From CG2-30-58-95 sp964618215 (lineage in GTDB: Bacteria; Chloroflexota; Anaerolineae; Anaerolineales; Villigracilaceae), in contig CAZTZE010000006.1 in the NCBI GenBank assembly GCA_964618215.1, positions 51,697-115,696 of the forward strand: a stretch of DNA of 64,000 nucleotides, read 5' to 3'. The translations under genes and the position numbers were made by a program. The notes below the pieces were generated by a model. That model saw nothing but the letters and a program-made list of their open reading frames with translations. It ran no database searches and was not told the origin of the DNA. Shown piece by piece: positions 25,185 to 31,932 of this stretch. The stretch's first letter is position 1, and every line of letters begins with the position of its first letter.

Positions 25185-26128
25185 CGTACTTTCTCCATGT
25201 TGGCGTAAATTTGCATTGCCGCACGCAGACCTTCGCCCACAGCAATCGCGGTCTGGCGGTACAGATCATTGTGGACATCGCCAACGAGATAAAGTTTACC
25301 ATCTTCGACCAGTCTTTGCGCCTGCAATTTGACACCTTCTGTCAGGAAATCCATCTGTGTTTCGCGGCCGATGGCGAAGAGCAAGTAATCAGTAATCAGT
25401 AAACAGTGATTTGTGATTAGTGAGCAGCCTGCCCTGAGCTTTGTCGAAGGGTCGTCAGCGAACAGTTGCAGGCGACCGGTGGCCGTATCGCTTTCGATGC
25501 GCTGAAGTGTGATTTGGTCCCGGTAAGAAATGGCTGGGGTTGCTCGCGCTCGTTCCCAAAGCAATGGCAGGCAACTCACTTCTGTACTGCGATTGAGGAT
25601 GGTGACGGTGTTTCCACGGCTGGCGAGGTTCAACGCGTAATCGAAGGCCGCGTCCCCTGCCCCGACGATGGTCACGTGCTTGCCGCGCGTTTTCAGCAGC
25701 GGCCAGACTTCGCTGAAAACCCTGTTTTTTGCCTGGGCCGGAATTTCGATTGGAAACTGCTTTGGCTTGGTGCCGGTGGCGATGATGACATTTGTTGCCT
25801 GGTACGTGTTTCGTTGTGTTTTGGCGAGAAAGTTCCCGCCATCATAATCGAGCCTAAGGACTTCATCGCGTCTGATTTCCGCTCCCACTTGCCGCAGATG
25901 TTTTTCAAACAAGGCCACAAGCTTCGGGCCTGGGATGCCATTTGGAAAGCCGGGATAGTTTTCGACCAAGTTGGCGTTCCTTAGCAACCCACCGACGTTG
26001 TCCTTCTCCAAAATGATGGGCGCGAAGCCGTAACGCTGAAGTTGAATGGCTGCGGCGATACCAGCCGGGCCTGCGCCGATAATGGCGGTTTGGGTTGTTG
26101 AGTGGTTGGGTGGTTTATCGGTAATCAT
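25181..26128 (-). CDS. Thioredoxin-reductase-like FAD/NAD(P) oxidoreductase lacking the CxxC pair
   Basis: 315 aa. FAD motif IGAGPAGIAAAIQLQRYG, NAD(P) motif IVGAGDAAFDYALNLAS and a C-terminal FAD-contact segment YLVGDVHNDLYRQTAIAVGEG. The redox-active CxxC of thioredoxin reductase is missing from the usual place. The coding sequence contains an in-frame repeat block (25385-25453), translated as STKLRAGCSLITNHCLLITD, and the first residues (NHSTTQ) come from an octamer array. It is coupled to the radical SAM gene by a 4-nt overlap. Electron donor and acceptor are unknown. Confidence 0.8.
   Translation of the reverse strand: MITDKPPNHSTTQTAIIGAGPAGIAAAIQLQRYGFAPIILEKDNVGGLLRNANLVENYPGFPNGIPGPKLVALFEKHLRQVGAEIRRDEVLRLDYDGGNFLAKTQRNTYQATNVIIATGTKPKQFPIEIPAQAKNRVFSEVWPLLKTRGKHVTIVGAGDAAFDYALNLASRGNTVTILNRSTEVSCLPLLWERARATPAISYRDQITLQRIESDTATGRLQLFADDPSTKLRAGCSLITNHCLLITDYLLFAIGRETQMDFLTEGVKLQAQRLVEDGKLYLVGDVHNDLYRQTAIAVGEGLRAAMQIYANMEKVR
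25385..25453. repeat. In-frame heptamer array plus REP element inside flavoprotein gene
   Basis: AGTAATC, AGTAATC, AGTAAAC, AGTGATT, TGTGATT, AGTGAGC, followed directly by CCTGCCCTGAGCTTTGTCGA, a REP-like element. The same array-plus-REP combination occurs at 32813-32872. Confidence 0.85.
26083..26118. repeat. Octamer array at N-terminus of flavoprotein gene
   Basis: GTTGTTGA, GTGGTTGG, GTGGTTTA in 8-bp register. It covers codons 4-14 of the flavoprotein gene at 25181-26128. Confidence 0.6.
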
Positions 26129-26148
26129 AAGGGTTGATTTGTTGTGCG

Positions 26149-26835
26149 TTAATGACTACACGCAGCATAATTAATTTCAAGGTTTTTGAAGTCAGCCAGA
26201 AGTTCTTCGGTCAAAACTGGCACGGCAAAACCGTGGGACAGGTTGAGCAGCGCAGCGCAATGGAAAGCCTCGGTATATGTAGCTGTACCGTCAATTGTAA
26301 AGAATACATCAAAGCCACGCATGAAAGCCGAGCGCGCCGTCGTTTCGCAGCATAGATGGGTCATTACACCGCTGACGACCACCTCCCCTACCCCGCCGGC
26401 GCGCAGATCACTTTCCAGCGGCGTTTCGTAAAAGGCATCGTACTGGCTTTTACGAAGTATTGTGCCTTTGGAGGTATCTAAATGTTTAATAATGTGGCTA
26501 TACGCAGTTTGCGGACGAATCAGGTCTTTCCACCACTTTCCCATCATGCCGGCATTCTCCTCTGTATTGACGTGACGGGTAAAAATTATTGGCCGATTAA
26601 ACGCGGCGAATATTTTTATCAGGGATTGGATATTCGGAATGATGGCTGGCGCGCTGGGGATAAAAGCGTGAGATGCCTGGCTTAGAAAATATTCCTGCAT
26701 ATCCAACACGAGCAGCGCGGCGCGATCGGGATGAAAGCGCAGATTGTCGTGGCTACACCGGTAATCCTGTACTGAGGTGAATATTTCCAGCGATTTTGCC
26801 TGGATATTTTCGGGCGTAAAATAGCGTTCTTTCAT
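26149..26835 (-). CDS. Isochorismatase-family cysteine hydrolase
   Basis: 228 aa from MKERYFTPENIQ. Catalytic triad candidates are Asp in LLVLDMQEYFL, Lys in LRKSQYDAFYE and Cys in GVMTHLCCETTARSA, with the cis-peptide segment VVVSGVM. Members hydrolyse isochorismate, nicotinamide or other amides. The substrate cannot be told; nicotinamidase metal ligands are not evident. It lies between the flavoprotein and DUF3786 genes on the same strand. Confidence 0.8.
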   Translation of the reverse strand: MKERYFTPENIQAKSLEIFTSVQDYRCSHDNLRFHPDRAALLVLDMQEYFLSQASHAFIPSAPAIIPNIQSLIKIFAAFNRPIIFTRHVNTEENAGMMGKWWKDLIRPQTAYSHIIKHLDTSKGTILRKSQYDAFYETPLESDLRAGGVGEVVVSGVMTHLCCETTARSAFMRGFDVFFTIDGTATYTEAFHCAALLNLSHGFAVPVLTEELLADFKNLEINYAACSH

Positions 26836-26847
26836 GACACCGCCCAA

Positions 26848-27483
26848 CTACGCAGTAACCAACTTCTTCGTCAGCATACTGCCCAAAATGGCGCAGACAT
26901 CCGTCGGCAGGTAATGGCTGGCCGAGGCGTCGAATAATATCTTGCAGGTTGCCGGGAAATCTTCGTCGCCAAGATGGTACACCACCGCCAGCGTCAAGCG
27001 AGGCAGAACATGAAAGGCAAAGGCCGCGTCGCCGTAGGCAATCTTCAGTCCGTTCAGTTTGCGCGCCGCCTGCTCCAAAGCGGTCAGATCATCGCCGAAA
27101 TACTTGACCAGTTCATTGCCGGAATAACCCTGAAAGGCTTGATTATAAAAACGGCCATCCGGCAGGTCAGCAAAAGCAATCCAGCGGCCTTCGAGCGGCG
27201 CGCCGTCGGCGGTGCTCAGATAGAACAAGATGAGCGCCTGCAAAGCGTCGGGCAGGGGCTGGCCGGATCGGGCCTCCACAGGCACGAGGTCCGGGAAAGT
27301 GACGGAAACCGGTTTCCCGAAAAGGGACAGGCGGATTTCGGCTCTCCCGTTCGCAGCTTGAAATTCTGCGCCGCTGTCCGCCGCCAGGGTTTGCGGATTT
27401 GCCTTCCGACGCAGTTCATCACGCAAACCGGAGAGACGCTCCGCGAGCTGATTTTTCTGGCTGGTTGTTTTCAAGGGATTCAT
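26848..27483 (-). CDS. DUF3786-type protein
   Basis: 211 aa from MNPLKTTSQKNQ; the start is chosen because ATG overlaps the stop of the preceding gene (TGATG). Features matching this uncharacterised family are LSLFGKPVSVTFPDL, LILFYLSTADGAPLEGRWIAF, FNQ-like YNQAFQGYSGN and FHVLPRLTLAVVYHLGDEDFP with Cys in ATCKILFD. I recall the family being common in anaerobes with corrinoid or CODH genes. The function is not known. Confidence 0.75.
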   Translation of the reverse strand: MNPLKTTSQKNQLAERLSGLRDELRRKANPQTLAADSGAEFQAANGRAEIRLSLFGKPVSVTFPDLVPVEARSGQPLPDALQALILFYLSTADGAPLEGRWIAFADLPDGRFYNQAFQGYSGNELVKYFGDDLTALEQAARKLNGLKIAYGDAAFAFHVLPRLTLAVVYHLGDEDFPATCKILFDASASHYLPTDVCAILGSMLTKKLVTA

Positions 27484-27758
27484 CAGGCACCTCGCTTGAC
27501 GGCCTCGCCACGCAAGGCCAGGATGATCTTTTCCAGATTGAAATTTTTCATGCAGGCCGTCCGCGCCAATTCTAACACGGGCTCGCTCCACAGCGTGCGG
27601 CTGGTCAAGACCTCATCATCATTCATCAAGACCAATTGGACGATACTGCCCAGATGAATGTCCATCTCATCGGCAGATACATCGCAAGCCAGGCAGCCGC
27701 GGCAGTGGCGTAAATCCTGACCGGTTTCTTCCAGAACAAGTTGACGGAGAGATGTCAT
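27483..27758 (-). CDS. Small HdrC-like cysteine protein
   Basis: 91 aa. The N-terminal LRQLVLEETGQDLRHCRGCLACD resembles the start of HdrC, but only three cysteines (CRGCLAC) are present, fewer than needed for two [4Fe-4S] clusters. The rest (IVQLVLMNDDEVLTSRTLW) is HdrC-like helical sequence ending at GEAVKRGA. It may be a truncated or minimal iron-sulfur partner of the HdrCB fusion just upstream. It overlaps the DUF3786 gene by 1 nt. Confidence 0.6.
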   Translation of the reverse strand: MTSLRQLVLEETGQDLRHCRGCLACDVSADEMDIHLGSIVQLVLMNDDEVLTSRTLWSEPVLELARTACMKNFNLEKIILALRGEAVKRGA

Positions 27759-27798
27759 TTTACATCAATAAAGTTTGACTCATCGGTTTCAAGTGTAG

Positions 27799-27881
27799 TG
27801 CTGGACACGAAAGACACGGAAAACACGGAATCTCACGGCAAAACATGTGTTCGCCAGTGCGTTCCGTGTTTTCCGTGCTTG
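27799..27881. repeat. Inverted nonamer arrays (ACACGGAAA / CGTGTTTTC)
   Basis: Left arm ACACGAAAG, ACACGGAAA, ACACGGAAT; right arm CCGTGTTTTCCGTGCTTG. It lies in the gap between the HdrCB fusion and the small HdrC-like gene. Confidence 0.75.
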
Positions 27882-27911
27882 AAAGATTTTACCCCATCAA
27901 ATCCCAAGGTG

Positions 27912-29330
27912 TTACGGTAGAATACCCTTGTCTTTTAACAACGGCCGCGGGTCTACCAAGTTTTTGTTCAGCGCGGCCTTCTTTTCGGGAAGACCGAGCG
28001 CCAGCGCCATCAATTGCGTGAAATACAGCACTGGCATCGGCTGCTCTAGTTTCATCTGGAATTGACGGGCATCAAGATTCGTGTGACAGAGCGGACAGGC
28101 GACTACAATCGCCTCCGCGCCGGATGCACGGGCATGCGCGATCAACTGACTGCTCAAGTCAAGGACGATATCCGGGCGTGTCAGTGAGTGCGCCGCGCCA
28201 CAGCAGGTGGTCTTGTACGACCAATCCTTTACCTCCGCGCCGACCGAGACCATCAGCGCGTCCAACTCGGCGGGATTTTCGGGATGGGCGGCCTCGGTCA
28301 CTTCTGGCGGACGGGTCAGCAAACAGCCGTAGTAGCAGACAACTTTCAGGCCGGTCAGCGGCTTCTTGACTTTGTCCATCACGGCCTGCGGCCCGACGCG
28401 GCGGAAGAGCGCCTCGCCCAGCGAACTGACCTTTATTGAATCTTGATATTCGTAGCCGATTTTTTCGTCCATTTCGGCCTTCAAGTCTTCATCGTGGCGG
28501 ATTTCGTACAGGGCGAACATGTGACGGCTAAAACAGGCCGCGCAGGGCATGACCGCCTCGTTGAAGCCGCTCTGTTCGATGATGCGTAGATTTTCCATCG
28601 GCAGGCGGACGGCCTCTTGCGGGTCGGCGCGGTGGGCGGCGGAACTGCCGCAGCACACCCAGCCTTTCGGCTCGACCAGTTTGACGTCCAGCGCCTCGCA
28701 GACGGCTTTGGTCGATTCGTTAAATTCCTCCGCTGTCGAATGCAGGGAGCAGCCGGGATAGTACGCCAGCGCGTTGGCCGCGCCAGGCACGGGCTTGACA
28801 TTTTTCGGCGGTTTCGAGCGTACGGGCAGGAACGGGAGTTTGTTTTTGCTGAGGACTTTTACAGCCAGGTCCATGTCCTCGGTGATTTTTCCAGTGCGTA
28901 GTTTCAATTCGGCCATCAGGCCGAGTTCGTAGGAGCGTCCCCACAGGCGCACTTCGCGCATGAAGGCTTTGTTGAAAGCGTCCACTTCCGGGACCTTGGG
29001 CTTGTTGCCGCGCGCGACAGCCTCGCGCGTCAGGAATTCCATGATGGCGGTGATATCCAGTCCCTGCGGGCAGCGCGTGGTGCAGGTCTGGCAGGCGGCG
29101 CACAACCAGGGTGTCTGGGATTGCAGCGCCACGTCTTCCTGGCCGAGCTGCAGGGCGCGCATGATTTGATTGGGCTGCCAGTCGAAATACTTGCTGATGG
29201 GGCAGCCGCCGGTGCATTTGACGCACTGGTAGCACAGGTAGACGTTCTGCCCCAATTCTTCCTGAATGCGTCGCGCCAGTTGTGGGTTGATGACAGTCGT
29301 ATCGGCGGCTTCTTGTTTTTTCTCGCGCAT
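27912..29330 (-). CDS. hdrCB: HdrC-HdrB fusion (heterodisulfide reductase-like)
   Basis: 472 aa. Residues about 30-100 have two ferredoxin-type motifs, CYQCVKCTGGCP and CAACQTCTTRCP (HdrC). Residues about 190-470 have two CCG domains with CxnCCG patterns, GWVCCGSSAA and TTCCGAAHS (HdrB), which in methanogens hold the noncubane clusters where the disulfide is reduced. Directly upstream of metF, it should pass electrons between an HdrA/MvhD module and the MetFV methylene-THF reductase or another acceptor, as proposed for Moorella MetFV-HdrABC-MvhD. Confidence 0.9.
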   Translation of the reverse strand: MREKKQEAADTTVINPQLARRIQEELGQNVYLCYQCVKCTGGCPISKYFDWQPNQIMRALQLGQEDVALQSQTPWLCAACQTCTTRCPQGLDITAIMEFLTREAVARGNKPKVPEVDAFNKAFMREVRLWGRSYELGLMAELKLRTGKITEDMDLAVKVLSKNKLPFLPVRSKPPKNVKPVPGAANALAYYPGCSLHSTAEEFNESTKAVCEALDVKLVEPKGWVCCGSSAAHRADPQEAVRLPMENLRIIEQSGFNEAVMPCAACFSRHMFALYEIRHDEDLKAEMDEKIGYEYQDSIKVSSLGEALFRRVGPQAVMDKVKKPLTGLKVVCYYGCLLTRPPEVTEAAHPENPAELDALMVSVGAEVKDWSYKTTCCGAAHSLTRPDIVLDLSSQLIAHARASGAEAIVVACPLCHTNLDARQFQMKLEQPMPVLYFTQLMALALGLPEKKAALNKNLVDPRPLLKDKGILP

Positions 29331-29371
29331 ACCAATCTCCTTGCGGCGGGATCGAATCCCACCCTACGGCA

Positions 29372-30397
29372 TTATGCCGCCACAGGTTCCGGCGCAGGCA
29401 CAACCGGACGTGGGTACAGCCCTGCGCCTTCGACAATCGGCTTGACCGCCTCTTCCCATTCGATTGCCATGATGTGCACACCCGCCACGCCCTCGACCTC
29501 GCGCAGTTGCTGGATGGTCTCGATGCAGATTTTGATACCTTCCGCCTGCCAGGCCTTGGAGCGCGCCTTCTTGTCTTCGGGCGTCAACTCGTCTTTCGAC
29601 TTGCCTGCCCAGAGCGCGCCGGCGGCTTCCATGCGCTTGATGATTTCGTCCGGGATGAGAATACCGGGGACGTTATCGCGCATGTACTTCGCCATGGTCG
29701 GGCTTTTCAGCGGGCTAACGCCGGGCAGAATATAGGTCTGTTTGTGGATACCCAGTTCGCGCACCTTTTCCATGAACTTCTTGAAGGCGGGGATATCGAA
29801 GACGATTTGCGTCTGAATGAAACTCGCGCCAGCCTTGACCTTCTTGCCGAGCCGGTACGGGCGGAAATCCACCGGATGCGCAAACGGCGATTCTGCCGCC
29901 CCGACAAAGAAGCGCGGCTCCTGGCCTTTCATCTCCTCGCCGCACTGGAAGACGCGCTGGTCGCGCATGGCCGTGACCATCTGCACCATCTGCGTGGAAT
30001 CGATATCGAACACATTCTTGGCGCCGGGGTGGTTGCCAAAAGACTGATGGTCGCCGGTGAGGCACAGCAGGTTGCGGATGCCGAGCGCATACGCGCCGAG
30101 CAGGTCAGACTGCATCGCCAGCCGGTTGCGGTCGCGGCAAACCATCTGGATGATCGGCTCCAGCCCTTCCTGCACCAGAATCGCCCCCGCACCGATGCTG
30201 GACATGCGCACGATGGCAGTCTGGTTGTCGGTCAGATTGACGCCGTCGCAGTAGCCTTTCAGCAACGCGGCTTTTTTGGTGATGACAGACCGGTCCGCGT
30301 TTTGCGGCGGCCCGAGTTCGGCGGTCACGGCAAAGTGGCCGTTCTTGAGCACCCGTTCCAAGTTAGAGCCTGAAAGATAGCCGTTGGTGTTGGTCAT
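29372..30397 (-). CDS. metF: Methylenetetrahydrofolate reductase
   Basis: 341 aa TIM-barrel flavoprotein that reduces 5,10-methylene-THF to 5-methyl-THF. Typical features: TAELGPPQNADRS with the catalytic Glu, NLTDNQTAIVRMS, CRDRNRLAMQSDLLGA, LCLTGDH and GASFIQTQIVFD. It lies directly after MetV, 16 nt apart. With MetV and HdrCB it forms the methyl-branch step feeding AcsE. Confidence 0.93.
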   Translation of the reverse strand: MTNTNGYLSGSNLERVLKNGHFAVTAELGPPQNADRSVITKKAALLKGYCDGVNLTDNQTAIVRMSSIGAGAILVQEGLEPIIQMVCRDRNRLAMQSDLLGAYALGIRNLLCLTGDHQSFGNHPGAKNVFDIDSTQMVQMVTAMRDQRVFQCGEEMKGQEPRFFVGAAESPFAHPVDFRPYRLGKKVKAGASFIQTQIVFDIPAFKKFMEKVRELGIHKQTYILPGVSPLKSPTMAKYMRDNVPGILIPDEIIKRMEAAGALWAGKSKDELTPEDKKARSKAWQAEGIKICIETIQQLREVEGVAGVHIMAIEWEEAVKPIVEGAGLYPRPVVPAPEPVAA

Positions 30398-30413
30398 AAT
30401 ATGCCTCCGCGCC

Positions 30414-31097
30414 TTAATGTTCTTCTTTTTCGAGGCGCAAGTCTTCGCGCACGATCTTGCGCGGTCCGCCGTCGCGGGATGTTTTCCAGTTTTTGGGAGG
30501 CTGGATCTCCATCAGCACTTCGAGTTTGTTCATGCTGGTCAGGCGGTCGTAGATCAACTGCCAGGCGCAGGACACATCGGTATTGATTTCGCAATTCCCA
30601 TCCAGCGAGCCGCCGCAGGGTCCGTTGAGCAGCGACTTGGAGCAGCGCGCGATCGGGCAGATGCCGCCGGTCAGGCCGAGGATGCAGTCGCCGCAGGCCG
30701 CGCAGCGTTCCGCCCAGACGCCCTGCTCGGTCGGCATGCCCAGGAACTTGGTATTCAATCCCGGCACAACCCAGGCGTTGGGAAAATGCTCGGCGATGGC
30801 CTGCACGCCGATGCCGCAGCCGAGCGAAAGCACCACTTCCACATTGCCGACCTGCTCGGCAACTTCATCGAGGTATTCCCACTCGCACTGACGCTGGACG
30901 GTCGCATCGGTGACATTCTTGGCGTCACCGGCGAGTTTCGAGGCCATGCGCAGTTCCGCGGCGACGATGGCCGCCTCGCGCGACCCACCGGCGAAGCAGA
31001 CCGTGACGCACGTCCCGCAGCCGAGGACGAGCACGTTCTTGGCGCTGCCAACGAGAGTTTTGATTTCTTCAAGTGTTTTTTGCTCTGCAACGATCAT
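30414..31097 (-). CDS. metV: MetV: zinc/iron-sulfur partner of methylenetetrahydrofolate reductase
   Basis: 227 aa from MIVAEQKTLEEI, with GGAGG 5 nt upstream; the longer frame to 31145 reads a repeat array (SSSSFILPPS). Cys-rich C-terminal half: CAACGDCILGLTGGICP, ARCSKSLLNGPCGG and GNCEINTDVSCAW match the MTHFR C-terminal family that binds zinc and a [4Fe-4S] cluster. The N-terminal half has LGCGTCVTVC and a matching LGCGIGVQAI. It is required with MetF in acetogens such as Moorella. Confidence 0.9.
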   Translation of the reverse strand: MIVAEQKTLEEIKTLVGSAKNVLVLGCGTCVTVCFAGGSREAAIVAAELRMASKLAGDAKNVTDATVQRQCEWEYLDEVAEQVGNVEVVLSLGCGIGVQAIAEHFPNAWVVPGLNTKFLGMPTEQGVWAERCAACGDCILGLTGGICPIARCSKSLLNGPCGGSLDGNCEINTDVSCAWQLIYDRLTSMNKLEVLMEIQPPKNWKTSRDGGPRKIVREDLRLEKEEH

Positions 31098-31110
31098 AGT
31101 TACCTCCAAG

Positions 31111-31143
31111 TATGAAGGCGGAAGGATGAAGGATGAAGAAGAC
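31111..31143. repeat. Heptamer array downstream of S23 gene copy B
   Basis: GAAGGCG, GAAGGAT, GAAGGAT, GAAGAAG in 7-bp register, the inverse of the array at 31504-31528 on the other side of the gene. Confidence 0.8.
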
Positions 31144-31145
31144 AA

Positions 31146-31520
31146 TCACTTCCGTCTGGATTTGACTTTGTTGACAATCGTGACAAAAATGGCGATGAGT
31201 TCATCGGTTTCCTTTTGAAGCAAGGTGAGATTTTCTGGTTTCACGATTCCGGCATCAGAAAGCAATTCGAGCCAATATGCGCTTTCGTCTAATTCCTGCA
31301 ATACACCTTCGTTTTTATTGATAAAGTCGGCATCAGATTTTGCGCGCTGCGCTTCACGATATTGTGCACCAGCGGATGTAGCCGAGCGCAACAATTGTTT
31401 TCCAATCGTTTGAGAAACGGTTGTCTTTGGCAGAGAATCAAACAGGCGAATGACGCGCAAGGCATATTGTTTCGTCCGCGCTTTCAATTCCTGCGGTTTG
31501 TCTCCGCCTTCATCCTTCAT
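31146..31520 (-). CDS. Four-helix-bundle protein, S23/IVP type (copy B)
   Basis: 124 aa, a close relative of copy A at 3491-3859; shared motifs are LPKTT, IGKQ, LRS.TS.GA.YRE, AKSDAD and ELIAIFVTIV. The start codon lies inside an AAGGATG heptamer array, so the first residues KDEGG are array-encoded. The gene overlaps the end of the selenocysteine-type MvhD gene by 11 nt and precedes MetV in the same direction. Like copy A it interrupts a gene pair expected to be contiguous, without reversing orientation. It is flanked by inverted heptamers. Function unknown; Avd-like RNA binding is possible by family. Confidence 0.85.
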   Translation of the reverse strand: MKDEGGDKPQELKARTKQYALRVIRLFDSLPKTTVSQTIGKQLLRSATSAGAQYREAQRAKSDADFINKNEGVLQELDESAYWLELLSDAGIVKPENLTLLQKETDELIAIFVTIVNKVKSRRK

Positions 31521-31528
31521 CCTTCTTT
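31504..31528. repeat. Heptamer array upstream of S23 gene copy B
   Basis: CCGCCTT, CATCCTT, CATCCTT, CTTT. Read on the minus strand it encodes the last residues of MvhD (KKDEG, then stop) in one frame and the first residues of S23 (MKDEGG) in another, possible because 7 is not a multiple of 3. Confidence 0.8.
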
Positions 31529-31932
31529 ACGCGCAGCGGATTCGGTCCCAACTCCGTAATCTTCTCCGTCATTTCTTTTGTAATTTCCACAAACTGCCCG
31601 GCCATCGCCGCCGACAGGTTGAACATGCGCACCCGTTCCGGCTGCAGACCAATTTCTTTTAGCAAAAATTGCAGGTATTCCACCCGGCGTTTTGCATTCG
31701 CATTACCTTCCAGGTAATGACAGTCGCCGGGCAGTCAGCCAGCCACCATCACGCCGTCGGCGCCGTCCTCAAAGGCTCGTAGCACCAGCAGCGCGTCCAG
31801 TTTGCCGGTGCATGGCAGCATGACCACGCGCACCGCAGACGGATACTGCATCCGGAAGCCGCCGGCCAAATCCGCGGCGGCGTAGGCGCAGTGCTGGCAG
31901 CAGTAGGCCACGATTTGCAGGTCGGTGGTCAT
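31510..31932 (-). CDS. mvhD: MvhD-type electron-transfer subunit, probable selenoprotein (in-frame UGA at 31735-31737)
   Basis: 140 codons read through one UGA. Upstream of UGA: YCCQHCAYAAADLAGG and MLPCTGKLDALLVLRAFEDG. Downstream, in the same frame: LPGDCHYLEGN, then VEYLQFLLKEIGL and ELGPNPL, all MvhD motifs, up to a stop at 31510. The UGA falls between GVMVAG and LPGDCHY, where the paralogue at 36698-37213 has Cys (IVACPIGNCHH). A 7-bp hairpin starts 15 nt after UGA. Sec at this site is known in VhuD of Methanococcus. The start overlaps the HdrA-GltD stop by 4 nt. MvhD carries a [2Fe-2S] cluster and links HdrA to its electron donor. A frameshift or sequencing error is unlikely, since no indel is needed. 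Confidence 0.85.
31701..31719 (-). promoter_or_regulatory. SECIS-like hairpin after the UGA codon of mvhD
   Basis: On the mRNA, CAUUACC (31719-31713) pairs perfectly with GGUAAUG (31707-31701) around the loop UGGAA. The loop guanines lie 24-25 nt after the UGA, in the range used by bacterial SECIS elements, which need a G in the apical loop for SelB binding. Confidence 0.65.

Noticed and set aside
31098..31145. Longer N-terminus of MetV (SSSSFILPPSYLEV)
   Set aside because: Encoded by the heptamer array, while Met at 31097 has a good GGAGG site.
31735..31737. UGA in mvhD taken as a premature stop or pseudogene
   Set aside because: The same frame continues with all remaining MvhD motifs, no indel is needed, the position matches Cys in the paralogue, and a SECIS-like hairpin follows.
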